A stretch of 44,782 bases of DNA, taken from Deltaproteobacteria bacterium (lineage in GTDB: Bacteria; Myxococcota_A; Polyangia; Polyangiales; JAFGIB01). The stretch is taken from assembly GCA_016929805.1 (NCBI GenBank), contig JAFGIB010000403.1, positions 1-44,782 on the forward strand, in the 5' to 3' direction. The position numbers and the translations under genes are program-made. Below, in pieces: positions 26,831 through 36,014 of the stretch. Position 1 is the first letter of the stretch. Each line of letters begins with the position of its first letter. The notes under the pieces were generated by a model. That model worked only from the letters and a program-made list of their open reading frames with translations. It was not told the origin of the DNA and made no database searches.

Positions 26831-27931
26831 CTATAAAAATTCATCCAGCCTTTTACGTCCCGTAGCGTGCTTATAGAAAGGCATATCGCTCACGGTCCCC
26901 GTTAGTTCCTGTCTTTCCGTCTTGATTTTCAGGGTTGCCCCGGGTTGGTTATAACGCGCGAGCACGTATCCGAGCGCGATTCCCTTGCCCAGCGAAGGAG
27001 AAAAGCTGCCGCTCGTGATCACGCCGACTTCAACGCCCGCCTCATCCAACACGAGATCGCGGGCGCGAGCGGCTCTTCGGCTCTCAAGCACGATCGCCGC
27101 GAGCGAAAATCTTCTGACCGATTCATCGAGAACAGCCGGCGAACCGATAAACGGTTTGTCGCGAGCGATACAGTACGTCAGATTTGACTCTGCGGCGTTG
27201 CGATCGCCGCTGAGCTCATGTCCGTAAAGCGGCAAACACATCTCCAACCGAAGGGTATCTCGCGCGCCGAGTCCGGCCGGTTTGGCGCCGAGATCAAGAC
27301 AATCATTCCATAGTTTCGAGACGAGGTCGGTATCGCAGTAGATCTCGAATCCGACCTCCCCGGTATAACCCGTGCGGCTGGTCAAAACCCGCGTTCCTTG
27401 ATACTGATTGTATGCGAAATCGAAGTAACGCATGCCGTCGATCGGCCTATCCATGAGTTTGCGCATGATTTTGGGGGAGCCCGGACCTTGAAGGTCGATT
27501 TTTGCGGTTTCGTCGGAGATATCTTCTATTCGCGTGTTTTTCGAAAGCCGGGAGCCGATCCAAATATAGTCGTCTTGCCGCGTGGCCGCGTTGACCACCA
27601 TAAAGAAATCGTTTTCACCTACACGATAGATAATCTGATCGTCGATCACGCCGCCCCGCGGATTGCACATGAGCCCATAGCGACACCGGCCGACCTCAAG
27701 CGTTCGAATCGAACACGTGAGCAGCTTCTCCAGGTCTGAGAGCGCGTCGCCGTGATGAATTCGAAATTCACCCATGTGGCAGGTATCGAAGAGAGTCGCC
27801 GCTTTACGAGTGGCGTTGTGCTCGGCGATGATGCTCTGATACTGAATCGGCAGTAAAAAACCGGCAAAAGGGGCCATCTTTGCGCTGTTTGCCAGGTGAT
27901 CGTCGTAAAGGACCGTTTTTTTTACGTCCAT
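26831..27931 (-). CDS. gcvT: Glycine cleavage system T protein (aminomethyltransferase)
   Basis: A 366-residue, normal-length tetrahydrofolate-dependent T-protein. The N-terminus (KTVLYDDHLANSAKMAPFAG) and FDTCHMGEF are typical, and TGYTGEVGFEIY and GARDTLRLEMCLPLYGHEL are the folate-binding signatures. First gene of gcvT-gcvH-gcvPA-gcvPB. The lipoamide dehydrogenase gene is not in the window. I looked for a glycine riboswitch in the 100 bases upstream and did not recognise one. Confidence 0.95.
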   Translation of the reverse strand: MDVKKTVLYDDHLANSAKMAPFAGFLLPIQYQSIIAEHNATRKAATLFDTCHMGEFRIHHGDALSDLEKLLTCSIRTLEVGRCRYGLMCNPRGGVIDDQIIYRVGENDFFMVVNAATRQDDYIWIGSRLSKNTRIEDISDETAKIDLQGPGSPKIMRKLMDRPIDGMRYFDFAYNQYQGTRVLTSRTGYTGEVGFEIYCDTDLVSKLWNDCLDLGAKPAGLGARDTLRLEMCLPLYGHELSGDRNAAESNLTYCIARDKPFIGSPAVLDESVRRFSLAAIVLESRRAARARDLVLDEAGVEVGVITSGSFSPSLGKGIALGYVLARYNQPGATLKIKTERQELTGTVSDMPFYKHATGRKRLDEFL

Positions 27932-28030
27932 GTAACGAACCGAATGGTGTGCGATAGATCATCTACCGATCGGAGCCCGGTATCTACGACTACTACGACG
28001 GACGCGGTTAATAGTATAAAGGCCCGACCG

Positions 28031-28888
28031 ATGGGAAAGATTATACTCGGCGATAACCTCGAAGTATTACGAAAACTCGGCGATAGTACTGTCGATCTAG
28101 TGTACATTGACCCACCTTTCAATACGGGAAAACGCCAACAGCGTATACGCATGAAGACGATTCGTGACGAAACCGCCGGCGATCGCTTTGGTTTTCAGGG
28201 CAAACGTTACCGTACCATCAGGCTGGGTTTAAGTGGTTACGACGACTGCTTTGACGACTTTCTAGAGCATATCGAACCGCGCTTTATCGAAACCAAGCGG
28301 GTGTTAAAGCACAATGGCAGCTTTTTCTTCCATATCGACTATCGAGAAGTCCACTACTGTAAGGTTCTACTTGACCAGATATTCGGTCGAGATGCATTTA
28401 TCAATGAGATCATTTGGGCCTACGACTACGGCGCACGTTCCAAAACCAAATGGCCGGCCAAACACGACACGATCCTCTGGTACGCCAAAGACCCCGATAG
28501 TTACACCTTTAATTTTGAAGAAATGGATAGAATTCCCTATATGGCGCCAGGACTCGTGGGTAAAGAGAAGGCGGCCAGGGGCAAGACTCCCACGGACGTT
28601 TGGTGGCATACAATCGTCAGTCCGAACGGTAAGGAAAAGACCGGTTACGCTACCCAAAAACCTTTGGGTGTCTTGGAAAGAATCGTGAAGGTCCACTCCA
28701 AACCGGGTGATATATTGCTAGACTATTATGCCGGAAGCGGCACCTTGGGAGAGGCGGCCGCGAAATTACGCCGCGACTTTATCCTGGTCGACAACAGTCC
28801 CGAGGCGTTCGAAATCATGACCAAACGTCTGGCGGTTTACAAGCCCGAATGCATTTCTGGCTTGTTGAGCAAACAGGAGCAGATATGA
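28031..28888 (+). CDS. Orphan DNA (adenine or N4-cytosine) methyltransferase
   Basis: About 285 residues from ATG 28031 (MGKIILGDNLEVL). A longer frame back to 27896 overlaps gcvT and its extra residues look non-coding. Motif IV DPPF (in VYIDPPFNTG, about residue 28) comes before the S-adenosylmethionine motif I (LLDYYAGSGTLGEAA, about 230), the beta-class order. YATQKPLGVLERIVK is the conserved segment before motif I, and FILVDNSPE follows. No restriction endonuclease or specificity gene is adjacent, so it acts alone, perhaps in epigenetic regulation. Its stop overlaps the start of the prenyl synthase gene (ATGA). Confidence 0.9.
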   Translation: MGKIILGDNLEVLRKLGDSTVDLVYIDPPFNTGKRQQRIRMKTIRDETAGDRFGFQGKRYRTIRLGLSGYDDCFDDFLEHIEPRFIETKRVLKHNGSFFFHIDYREVHYCKVLLDQIFGRDAFINEIIWAYDYGARSKTKWPAKHDTILWYAKDPDSYTFNFEEMDRIPYMAPGLVGKEKAARGKTPTDVWWHTIVSPNGKEKTGYATQKPLGVLERIVKVHSKPGDILLDYYAGSGTLGEAAAKLRRDFILVDNSPEAFEIMTKRLAVYKPECISGLLSKQEQI

Positions 28889-29748
28889 ATTTCTCGGAGC
28901 GTCAAACCGCTATTCGTTGGCTCGGCCTGGAATCGGGTTTCTTCAGCGGTCTTTGGCGCGGGTTATTACGCGTAGCGTTGATGCCATTTTATGCCCTTTA
29001 TGAAAAGCATCTTTTGGTAAAAGCGGCGACGTGGACGTTACCGAACCACATCGGCATTATTATGGACGGCAACCGTCGCTTCGCCAGGCTCGTGAGGGCG
29101 GAGGACGTCTCTTTCGGCCATCAACGCGGAGCCGAGAAGCTGAGGGAAGTGCTCCGCTGGTGCCATCAGATCGAGATACCGGTCGTGACGGTTTGGGCTT
29201 TGTCGATCGACAATTTTCGTCGCAATAAAATGGAACTGGAGTCGCTATTAAGCTTGCTCGAATCGGAAACGAAAAAGCTCGTACGCCACGAAGACGTTCA
29301 CCAGAATCATATTCGAGTCAGGTTCATCGGTCGCTTGGACATGCTGCCCGAAGGCCTCCGAGAGGCAATCCGCGAGGTGGAGGCGGCGACCTCGGGGTAT
29401 AGTCGGTTCTTACTGAATATCGCCGTGGCTTATAGCGGGCGCGAAGAGATCACCGACGCCTTCCGTAATTATTTGGCGAATCAGCTTCGCTTGGGTAAGA
29501 GCATAAAAGAAGCGCTCGATCGCTTTGACGATAAAGTCGTCGACCGCCATCTCTACACCTCCGGAATGCCGGAGCCGGACTTAATAATCCGCACAAGCGG
29601 CGAGGTCCGCATAAGCGGTTTTCTACTCTGGCAAAGCGCGAATTCAGAATATTATTTCTGCGACAGCAATTGGCCCGCGTTTCGAAAAATCGACTTTTTA
29701 CGCGCGTTGCGTTCCTATGACGAAAGGGAACGGCGTTTCGGGAAATAG
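28885..29748 (+). CDS. Cis-prenyl (Z-isoprenyl) diphosphate synthase
   Basis: A 287-residue undecaprenyl-diphosphate-synthase-family enzyme that condenses isopentenyl diphosphate in cis. IGIIMDGNRRFARL (about residues 55-68) holds the catalytic aspartate. GAEKLREVLRWCHQ follows, and EPDLIIRTSGEVRISGFLLWQ (about 230-250) carries the substrate-binding arginines. The wording DVSFGHQRGAEKLREVLRWC and the RTSGE...SGFLLWQSANSEYYF stretch resemble mycobacterial short-chain Z-FPP synthase (Rv1086 type) more than the HGRW / RTGGE style of E. coli UppS. A 50-residue N-terminal amphipathic extension precedes the domain. ATG 28885 is preferred over the 28849 start because of the overlap with the methyltransferase stop. 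Chain length is not predictable. Confidence 0.88.
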   Translation: MNFSERQTAIRWLGLESGFFSGLWRGLLRVALMPFYALYEKHLLVKAATWTLPNHIGIIMDGNRRFARLVRAEDVSFGHQRGAEKLREVLRWCHQIEIPVVTVWALSIDNFRRNKMELESLLSLLESETKKLVRHEDVHQNHIRVRFIGRLDMLPEGLREAIREVEAATSGYSRFLLNIAVAYSGREEITDAFRNYLANQLRLGKSIKEALDRFDDKVVDRHLYTSGMPEPDLIIRTSGEVRISGFLLWQSANSEYYFCDSNWPAFRKIDFLRALRSYDERERRFGK

Positions 29749-29874
29749 ACCTTACCTCACGAAAAGCGTCGAGCGTGAACGCGAAGCAAGCTATGATATA
29801 AGCGCCCTCCCGCTCTTTACGGACTCGAGTTTTATACGCTCTATGCGAGGTCCCAAAAAGGTGAAAACTCCTTA

Positions 29875-29939
29875 CGTTCTCGCTTTTTCTCGCGAGCCAA
29901 ACGGCTTACGCCGAGGGATTTGTTGTCACGGTAAAGTGG
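29875..29939. repeat. Dispersed intergenic repeat, diverged copy
   Basis: Aligned to 22-92 this shares CGCGAGC-AA-CGG-TTACGCCGA-GGATTT-TTG-ACG-TAAAGTG with scattered substitutions and a few indels. It lies between the prenyl synthase stop and the slipin stop, where it could act as a transcript-end element for both convergent genes. Confidence 0.6.
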
Positions 29940-29945
29940 ATTCGT

Positions 29946-30701
29946 CTATCGACTTGCATCGGTCTTGGGCAAAAACGGGCGAAGCATTTCCATGGGAAAC
30001 GGAATGATCGTGGTTGTGGCTCGGTCGCCCGAAATATCCAACAAGGTCTGCAAATAACGAAGCTGCAACGCGGCGGGTTCTTTAGCGATGATGTCCGCTG
30101 CGGCTTTAAGCTTCTCGGCGGCTTGAAACTCGCCCTCGGCGCTGATGATCTTCGCGCGACGCTCACGCTCGGCTTGCGCCTGTTTCGCCATGGCGCTCTG
30201 CATTTCCTGCGGCAGATCGATATGCTTAACTTCCACCGCCGTCACTTTTACCCCCCACGGATCGGTATGGGCGTCGATGATCGACTGTAATTCGGAATTG
30301 ATCTTTTCGCGCTCGGAGAGCAACTCGTCCAAATCGGATTGGCCTAGCACCGATCGCAACGTGGTCTGAGAAAATTGACTCGTGGCGTAGAGGTAATCCT
30401 CCACCTCGATGATAGCTTTAATCGGGTCCATAACCCGAAAATAGATAACCGCGTTCACACTGATGGAAACATTGTCCTTGGTAATCACGTCCTGCGGCGG
30501 CACGTCCGTTGTGACGATCCGGGTGGAAACCCGCACCATTCTATCGACCATGGGAATGATCCACTTAAAACCCGGCCCTTTGGTCGCGCCAACCCGACCG
30601 AGACGAAAGATTACGCCTCGTTCGTATTCGTTGAGGATTCGAACGCCTGAAATAAATAGTATAAACAGGATACCTATTAAAATACTTAGTCCCGTCGACA
30701 T
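29946..30701 (-). CDS. Slipin (SPFH/stomatin-like membrane protein)
   Basis: A 251-residue stomatin homologue. One N-terminal hydrophobic hairpin ([17 protein letters not shown]) is followed by the SPFH domain: [43 protein letters not shown] and [19 protein letters not shown] charged coiled coil ([23 protein letters not shown]) and a hydrophobic C-terminus follow. It is encoded 27 bases after NfeD in the usual NfeD-slipin pair. Such pairs are thought to form membrane microdomain scaffolds, with slipin cleaved by the NfeD protease; that is family knowledge, not visible here. Confidence 0.93.
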   Translation of the reverse strand: MSTGLSILIGILFILFISGVRILNEYERGVIFRLGRVGATKGPGFKWIIPMVDRMVRVSTRIVTTDVPPQDVITKDNVSISVNAVIYFRVMDPIKAIIEVEDYLYATSQFSQTTLRSVLGQSDLDELLSEREKINSELQSIIDAHTDPWGVKVTAVEVKHIDLPQEMQSAMAKQAQAERERRAKIISAEGEFQAAEKLKAAADIIAKEPAALQLRYLQTLLDISGDRATTTIIPFPMEMLRPFLPKTDASR

Positions 30702-30728
30702 CGCCCCATCTCCTTAAAAATAGTTTTG

Positions 30729-32105
30729 TTATTGGCCATTAAACCGTTTGACCTTCACGATAAGACTATCACAGCTCGTCACCACGACGGCTTGTCCGGT
30801 CTCCACGGGCTCGTCCGATATCGCCCGCCACAACTCGCCGTGTAAAAATACCTGACCGACCCTACCCGGCTCAAGCGCTTTTTTCACGGTGCCGATTTGG
30901 CCGACCATACCCTCAAAAGCCGTAAGGACCGCGCGTCGGTGCACTCGGATGACCATGGCCATCACGCCGACCACAAACAGCCCGAGACCCAGGGTCGCGG
31001 GCAGCACCAAGCTCAACGGAACTCGAAAGCTCGCGCCGGAACGCGGATCGAACATCTGATCCGGGACATCGAAGAGCAGTAACGACCCGAAAGCGAAACT
31101 GATCAATCCGGCCACGCTGAGCAGACCGTAGCTCGTCACCTTCATCTCCAGCACGAAACAGACAATGCCCAAGATAATCAGCGCCAGACCGAGGTAATTA
31201 AAGGGAATGATTTGAATGGAAAAGAGAAATAAAATGGCGCTCAATACCCCGACCGTCCCCGGTAGGATCAAGCCCGGATGGCTGAATTCAAGATAGATCC
31301 CCAAGATGGCGACGATCAGCAGTAGAAAGGCGAGGCTCGGGCTGGCCAACCCGAGCTTGAAACGCTCTTTCCAGTCGAGTTTGATCTCAACAACCCGCAA
31401 CCCCTTGGTATTAAGTTGTTGCTCTTTACCTTTGACCTCGACCAGGCGGCCGTCAGCCTTGGCTAACAGATCGGATAAATCCTTGGCCACAAAATCGATC
31501 ACCCCGTTCTCCTCGGCCTCGCGACAGGTGATCGATTCGGCGTCGATCACCGCTTTGCGCGCCCATTCCCGGTTGCGATTCCGTTGTTCGGCAATGGTTT
31601 CGATGTATGAAGCAGTATGCTGGGTGACTTTCTTTTTCATCTCCTCTGGAAGTTCCCCTTGAATCGAAACCGGGGTCGCCGCGCCGATATTGGTGCCCGG
31701 CGCCATCGCCGCGATATGCCCGGCCATCGTGATGATAACGCCCGCGCTTCCGGCTTGCGCGCCCGGGGGAGAGACATAGACCAGAACCGGAATGGGTGAA
31801 TTCAGTAGAAGTTTTACGATCTCCAGAGTCGAATCGAGCAATCCTCCGGGCGTATCGATCTCGATAATCAACGCCTGAGCGCGAGACTGGTAGGCTTTGT
31901 CGATACTTAGCTGAACGTGGTCGACCGTCGCTCCATGAATCAGACCATTGAGCTTCATAGCGGATACGAATTCGGTTGACCCCTGCAGCGGCGCGGGCGT
32001 AGCGACAAAGCCAAGAACCAAGCTGAACAGCGTCAAAAAAACAAGGCGATTTGTTTTTCCTGTGGTAAGCGTCCGGTTCGCATCGTACGGTCGAATCGCA
32101 CTCAT
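30729..32105 (-). CDS. NfeD family membrane-bound serine protease (long form)
   Basis: About 458 residues from ATG 32105 (MSAIRPYD). An earlier frame to 32192 lacks family sequence. After a signal-anchor helix (LVFLTLFSLVLGFVATPAP) comes a ClpP-like protease domain: IIEIDTPGGLLDST, then PPGAQAGSAGVIITMAGHIA with the nucleophile Ser, and the Lys-rich MKKKVTQ helix expected to hold the general-base lysine. Four to five membrane helices follow, then an OB-fold NfeD tail ending VKRFNGQ. The long form with protease domain is the partner normally paired with slipin, encoded immediately downstream. Confidence 0.92.
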   Translation of the reverse strand: MSAIRPYDANRTLTTGKTNRLVFLTLFSLVLGFVATPAPLQGSTEFVSAMKLNGLIHGATVDHVQLSIDKAYQSRAQALIIEIDTPGGLLDSTLEIVKLLLNSPIPVLVYVSPPGAQAGSAGVIITMAGHIAAMAPGTNIGAATPVSIQGELPEEMKKKVTQHTASYIETIAEQRNRNREWARKAVIDAESITCREAEENGVIDFVAKDLSDLLAKADGRLVEVKGKEQQLNTKGLRVVEIKLDWKERFKLGLASPSLAFLLLIVAILGIYLEFSHPGLILPGTVGVLSAILFLFSIQIIPFNYLGLALIILGIVCFVLEMKVTSYGLLSVAGLISFAFGSLLLFDVPDQMFDPRSGASFRVPLSLVLPATLGLGLFVVGVMAMVIRVHRRAVLTAFEGMVGQIGTVKKALEPGRVGQVFLHGELWRAISDEPVETGQAVVVTSCDSLIVKVKRFNGQ

Positions 32106-32216
32106 TTTCTCCGCGAAAAGCTCGCTAACGGAAAAAGAAATTACGCGGTGACAAAATCTAATCCCAAGAGAGTCGCGAAATACGGATGGCATGTTTCAAA
32201 TGATCCTTACGGTTGA

Positions 32217-33494
32217 ATGGTACGCTCGGTATCGGTCGGTAGCAATATACGGGTCCTGTCGATGAGTCATCGCATCACCGGAGCTATCGCTTTTATCACA
32301 TTATTTAGCTCGATCATGGGATTGCTGCACTGGTATGTATGGCGGCGCCTGGTTCGAGATCCGAGCTGGCGGCGACCCTATAAAATAACCGCTACTGCAT
32401 TGATCTGCCTTTTAGGGGTGAGTCTTCCGGCGGGATTTCTTCTTTGGCGCGTTCTACCGCGGGAATCAAGCGCTGTCGGCGCGACGGTTTCTTACGTTTG
32501 GCTGGGAGTATTATTTTACCTCGTTATCATCCTGCTGCTCCAAGAGCTTATCCGCATTCCCGTTCGTCTGATCAGGCGCTATCATGCGATAAAAGACCTC
32601 AAATATCGGCCGACCGTGTCGCGAAAACCGACAACGCAATTGCTGCGTGACAGTCGGCGCCGGTTTATGGCTCGCCTCGCAGCCGGGTCAGCGTTGATCG
32701 CCACGGGCGGAATTGCCACCTGGGGAATGCGATCTGTTTTTCGAGAAATCGTCACGCCGGAAATTCCCGTTAGACTACCCCGTCTGCCGTCCGCGTTGTC
32801 CGGGTACCGAATCGCGATGATTACGGATCTGCACATCGGGCCCATTCTAGGGCGCGACTTTGTCGAGAATATCGTAGAAATAACCAATAGGCTTAAACCG
32901 GACCTAATATCGATTACAGGAGATTTGGTCGACGGCGGCGTCGACCGACTCAGAGAGGATATCGCACCGCTCGCAAAGCTACGTTCCAGGCATGGCGTCT
33001 TTTTTGTAACTGGAAATCACGAATACTATTCCGGTGTCGAGGGTTGGTTGAGGTACCTTCCGCGGCTGGGCATAAGGGTCTTAATGAATGAGCTAGTAAC
33101 GATAGGCGATGTTTCTCCTAAAGGAGCGAGCTTCGATCTCGTTGGGATTCCCGATCATCACGCCGGAAGCTACCATCGGATCGCTCCAAATATCTCCCGC
33201 GCGACGGATACGCGAGATCCGAATCGCGAGTTAGTGGTACTGGCTCATCAACCCGTGCAGATAGTTCAAAGCGCCGGTGTCCAAGCGGGGCTACAACTCA
33301 GCGGGCACACCCATGGCGGACAAATCTACCCGTTCGGCGGACTGGTCCGAATTACTCAGCCTTACATCTCAGGCCTACATCATCATACTGAGCACACCCA
33401 AATCTACGTATCCACAGGAACCGGCTTTTGGGGACCACCCATGCGCGTGGCGGCGCCCGCTGAAATCGCCTTGATCTTCTTAACAACCGCCTAG
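32217..33494 (+). CDS. Membrane-anchored metallophosphoesterase
   Basis: A 425-residue protein (ATG 32217, or ATG 32262 16 codons in). Several N-terminal hydrophobic segments are followed by a twin-arginine-like basic stretch (SRRRFMARLAAGSALIATGG) and then a calcineurin-like phosphoesterase domain: MITDLHIGPI (metal ligands D and H), SITGDLVDGG, FVTGNHEYYSG and QLSGHTHGGQIYPFGG. These are all five metallophosphoesterase motifs. It resembles YkuE/YaeI-type enzymes, some of which act on lipid-linked pyrophosphates, but the substrate is unknown. Divergent from NfeD. Confidence 0.9.
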   Translation: MVRSVSVGSNIRVLSMSHRITGAIAFITLFSSIMGLLHWYVWRRLVRDPSWRRPYKITATALICLLGVSLPAGFLLWRVLPRESSAVGATVSYVWLGVLFYLVIILLLQELIRIPVRLIRRYHAIKDLKYRPTVSRKPTTQLLRDSRRRFMARLAAGSALIATGGIATWGMRSVFREIVTPEIPVRLPRLPSALSGYRIAMITDLHIGPILGRDFVENIVEITNRLKPDLISITGDLVDGGVDRLREDIAPLAKLRSRHGVFFVTGNHEYYSGVEGWLRYLPRLGIRVLMNELVTIGDVSPKGASFDLVGIPDHHAGSYHRIAPNISRATDTRDPNRELVVLAHQPVQIVQSAGVQAGLQLSGHTHGGQIYPFGGLVRITQPYISGLHHHTEHTQIYVSTGTGFWGPPMRVAAPAEIALIFLTTA

Positions 33495-33496
33495 AA

Positions 33497-33853
33497 AGCG
33501 GTTCACCAGCGCGCTAACCCTTTACGGTCGGACTCTCGACTTCGTTTGCCTCGCCGCGCGGTAATATGCTTTAACCTTAAATCTTCTATTGATTAATGAA
33601 TAAGCGTGGTAGCATACCGTCGTTATTGCGCTGCTGATATGCCAGTTGATCTTCATTTGGCTTATTTCAAATTCCGGTTCCGGCCGAATCTCTCTCGACC
33701 ATGATTGCGAAAATACCGAGAAAATTCGCTGTTTTTAGCGCATATACGGAAAAGGGCGGAAAGATTTCGGCCCGAAAAATGAGGTAATGATTTAAAGCTA
33801 GGAATAACAAGCGGCTCGCTAACCAGGCACCGCCTAAAACAAAAGGAGGTCTC
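33497..33853. other. Intergenic leader of the MACPF-like gene
   Basis: No gene. AT-rich patches at 33570-33605 could hold a promoter, but no clean pair was found. The right end has a near-perfect Shine-Dalgarno sequence (33841-33850). Confidence 0.45.
33841..33850 (+). promoter_or_regulatory. Strong ribosome binding site deciding a GTG start
   Basis: AAAAGGAGGT ends 3 bases before the GTG at 33854, so the AGGAGG core is about 5 bases from the start. This supports the GTG start of the secreted protein and suggests high translation. Confidence 0.8.
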
Positions 33854-35917
33854 GTGATTCACAATAGAACTCAGAAAGTCCGTTTCGTGGTGGCGTTTCT
33901 CTCGCTTACCGCCTTGGTCATATCCCTATTCGCGCGTGAGAAGGCCTCTGCGCAGTTTCCCGAGCCGTTCGAAATAGACGCAAAGACAGGGATCTCTTAC
34001 GGATTCGGTTACGATACGAACCGCAAAAGCTTTTTTAAGAAGTGCGTCGATTACAGCGATGCTCAACCTAAAGTAAAGTCCGGTCAGCCTTTGACCAAAT
34101 CCAAATTCGAGCTTGTTACCTCAACCTCGGAAATAACAGAAAAAATGGGGCTTTCGGTCGAGGCTTCCTTCAGCGCGCTCACTCCGGCCGGAAAAATCTC
34201 GGCATCCAACAAGACCGAGCTCGCGAGAGGGGCTAAAACCAGTAAATACAACCTGTCGTTATTAGCTTATTCCTACGCCTATAAAATACCCGAATTTATC
34301 AATATCGATTCGATCTCGCTGAAGCCGGAATATAAGCAGCTTTTAGATCAAGGTAAAAAGAACGAGTTTAAGGCGACTTGCGGAGACACGTTTGTGCTGG
34401 GTATTCGCAAAGGCCGCGAATTTTACGGAACGGTCTACGTCGACGAGCAATCGATGGAGAACTGGTCCGACTTTCAAAACCTAACGAAGGTCAAGTGGGA
34501 CGCGAGCAGCTACGATGTCGAGGTCGGCGTAGACTTTACCACCGCTATGAAAAGGGCCTTTCGTTCTAGCAGCATCAAAGTGGACGCTCGCTCCAACGTC
34601 GAGGGCGTCGAGAACCCTTCGAATCTAGAACAATTGGTTAAGATTCACCGCGATTTCAACAAATATCCGGGCGGCGACGGCGATATAAAATTTTATCTAA
34701 TCTCTTATCAAGCCTTAAATGATGTTCAGGTTGAGGACCCTTTGGACATTAATCGAATTGAAGTCCTTCAGGGTTATCTGGTTACCGCGCTTTGGGATCT
34801 GAAGGCGCTGCAAGAGGATGCGCAATTTATCCTGGAACATCGCGATATGTTTGCGATGGGGTCAAAGAAAGAGAAGCAGACCGAAAGATATAACTATGTC
34901 AAGCAGCTACAAAAACGCTGGAAGGACGAGTTTTGGAGCCTTCAAACGGAGACAAAAAAGTGTATGGAGGTATTTTCTTCCAAATGCGAACAGCTTGCAA
35001 ATAAGTACGAAAACCGCAACTTGGAATTACTGCTCGAACGTGAGCTGTTGCCGGCCAGATATTCGAGCAACTGCTATAAAGAAGAGTGGCTTAAAGGAGA
35101 TGATCTATTAAAGGAGTTATTCCAGACCGAAAGGCTCGAGTTGGGAAGGCACGATATGGACGATTCGGAAATGGACGGAAATCCCGTACGCGTTTCCAGT
35201 TATCTTTATCTAAGACCCGATGGAAAAGAGCTTAAGGGTCGTTACGAGGTCAACCTGGAAGAGTGGCATACCAATAATAAGGGACAGCGAAAAGACTGCA
35301 AGAACTGCCGAACCCGTTTTCGCAAAATCACTCGCGATACCGTTATTCACAAGCTTGACCAGATGGGCAGCGATCTTACCGAGTGTCTCTATGACGGCAT
35401 CGGCATCCAGGGTCCAATCCATAGAGAACAAAAGGTATTGGCGCCTACGCCGCAGAATCCTTTCAACTTGAAAACCGTTCCGTTGCCCGATGTTGCGGGG
35501 ATGACGGACGCGATCTCGAATAAACATCCTCCCCACGATACGGTTGTCGTGCTCAATAGCGGCGCGAAAGGGATGTTGAAGTCGTCGCGCTGTGTTCTCG
35601 ACACAAAAGGAGGCGAGGACAACAAACTATACTGCGAAAGGCCCGACACCACAAACGCCAAGCTCGCGTTGCTTAACGCGCTCGACATGGAAGCTGATAA
35701 ATGGACCACCCCGCGAACCGTGACAGTGAATCTGAAGAGTAAAGCGGCGGCTAACCTCAAGGTGAGGAATCAAAAGTTGCTCAACTTGAAGCAGGAGCGT
35801 TCCGTAAAACTCAAGAGCTTCCCCGCACCGATGCAAAAGAAGATCAAGACAAACATCACAAAATCGCGCCAACTGATGCTCAAACCGGTTACGCCTATTA
35901 AGTCGATCAAAAAATAA
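33854..35917 (+). CDS. Secreted MACPF-like protein (putative pore-former fold)
   Basis: A 687-residue protein with a Sec signal peptide (hydrophobic FVVAFLSLTALVISLF, likely cleavage after ASA at 31-33). Residues about 45-255 resemble the membrane-attack-complex/perforin layout: an early YGFGYD (49-54), a Ser/Thr-rich amphipathic stretch (80-130) like a membrane-inserting hairpin segment, and a central TCGDTFVLGIRKGREFYGTV (175-194) like the MACPF signature G-T-H-F...GG. This is judged by eye. Residues 260-560 contain many charged residues and several cysteines (pairs in KDCKNCRTR). The last 60 residues are strongly lysine-rich. A strong ribosome binding site and a perfect terminator make it a single-gene unit. 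An effector, predation or self-defence role is inference only. Confidence 0.6.
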   Translation: MIHNRTQKVRFVVAFLSLTALVISLFAREKASAQFPEPFEIDAKTGISYGFGYDTNRKSFFKKCVDYSDAQPKVKSGQPLTKSKFELVTSTSEITEKMGLSVEASFSALTPAGKISASNKTELARGAKTSKYNLSLLAYSYAYKIPEFINIDSISLKPEYKQLLDQGKKNEFKATCGDTFVLGIRKGREFYGTVYVDEQSMENWSDFQNLTKVKWDASSYDVEVGVDFTTAMKRAFRSSSIKVDARSNVEGVENPSNLEQLVKIHRDFNKYPGGDGDIKFYLISYQALNDVQVEDPLDINRIEVLQGYLVTALWDLKALQEDAQFILEHRDMFAMGSKKEKQTERYNYVKQLQKRWKDEFWSLQTETKKCMEVFSSKCEQLANKYENRNLELLLERELLPARYSSNCYKEEWLKGDDLLKELFQTERLELGRHDMDDSEMDGNPVRVSSYLYLRPDGKELKGRYEVNLEEWHTNNKGQRKDCKNCRTRFRKITRDTVIHKLDQMGSDLTECLYDGIGIQGPIHREQKVLAPTPQNPFNLKTVPLPDVAGMTDAISNKHPPHDTVVVLNSGAKGMLKSSRCVLDTKGGEDNKLYCERPDTTNAKLALLNALDMEADKWTTPRTVTVNLKSKAAANLKVRNQKLLNLKQERSVKLKSFPAPMQKKIKTNITKSRQLMLKPVTPIKSIKK

Positions 35918-35937
35918 ATACGCCGGTAATTGCGATT

Positions 35938-35974
35938 AAAGAGCGCTCGCCGATCGGCGAGCGCTCTTTTTTTT
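35938..35974 (+). terminator. Intrinsic terminator of the MACPF-like gene
   Basis: GAGCGCTCGCCG (35941-35952) pairs perfectly with CGGCGAGCGCTC (35955-35966), extended by AAA/TTT, and is followed by eight T residues (35967-35974). It lies 20 bases after the stop codon. Confidence 0.93.
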
Positions 35975-35989
35975 CGCGTTTCCGTTCGA

Positions 35990-36014
35990 TATTTTTTTGC
36001 AACGTTAAGGTACG
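35990..36014. repeat. Dispersed intergenic repeat, partial copy
   Basis: ATTTTTTTGCAACGTTAAGGTA repeats the downstream half of the unit at 65-84 almost exactly. Only this half is present, directly after the terminator. Confidence 0.6.

Noticed and set aside
27896-28030. Extended N-terminus of the DNA methyltransferase
   Set aside because: The extra 45 codons overlap gcvT antisense and contain a low-complexity Thr run. The family begins at ATG 28031.
27932-28030. Glycine riboswitch upstream of gcvT
   Set aside because: The 100 bases between the divergent genes lack the conserved aptamer cores I would expect, and the region is short for a tandem riboswitch.
28031-29748. Restriction-modification or phage-defence system around the methyltransferase
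   Set aside because: No endonuclease, specificity subunit, helicase or other defence gene is adjacent.
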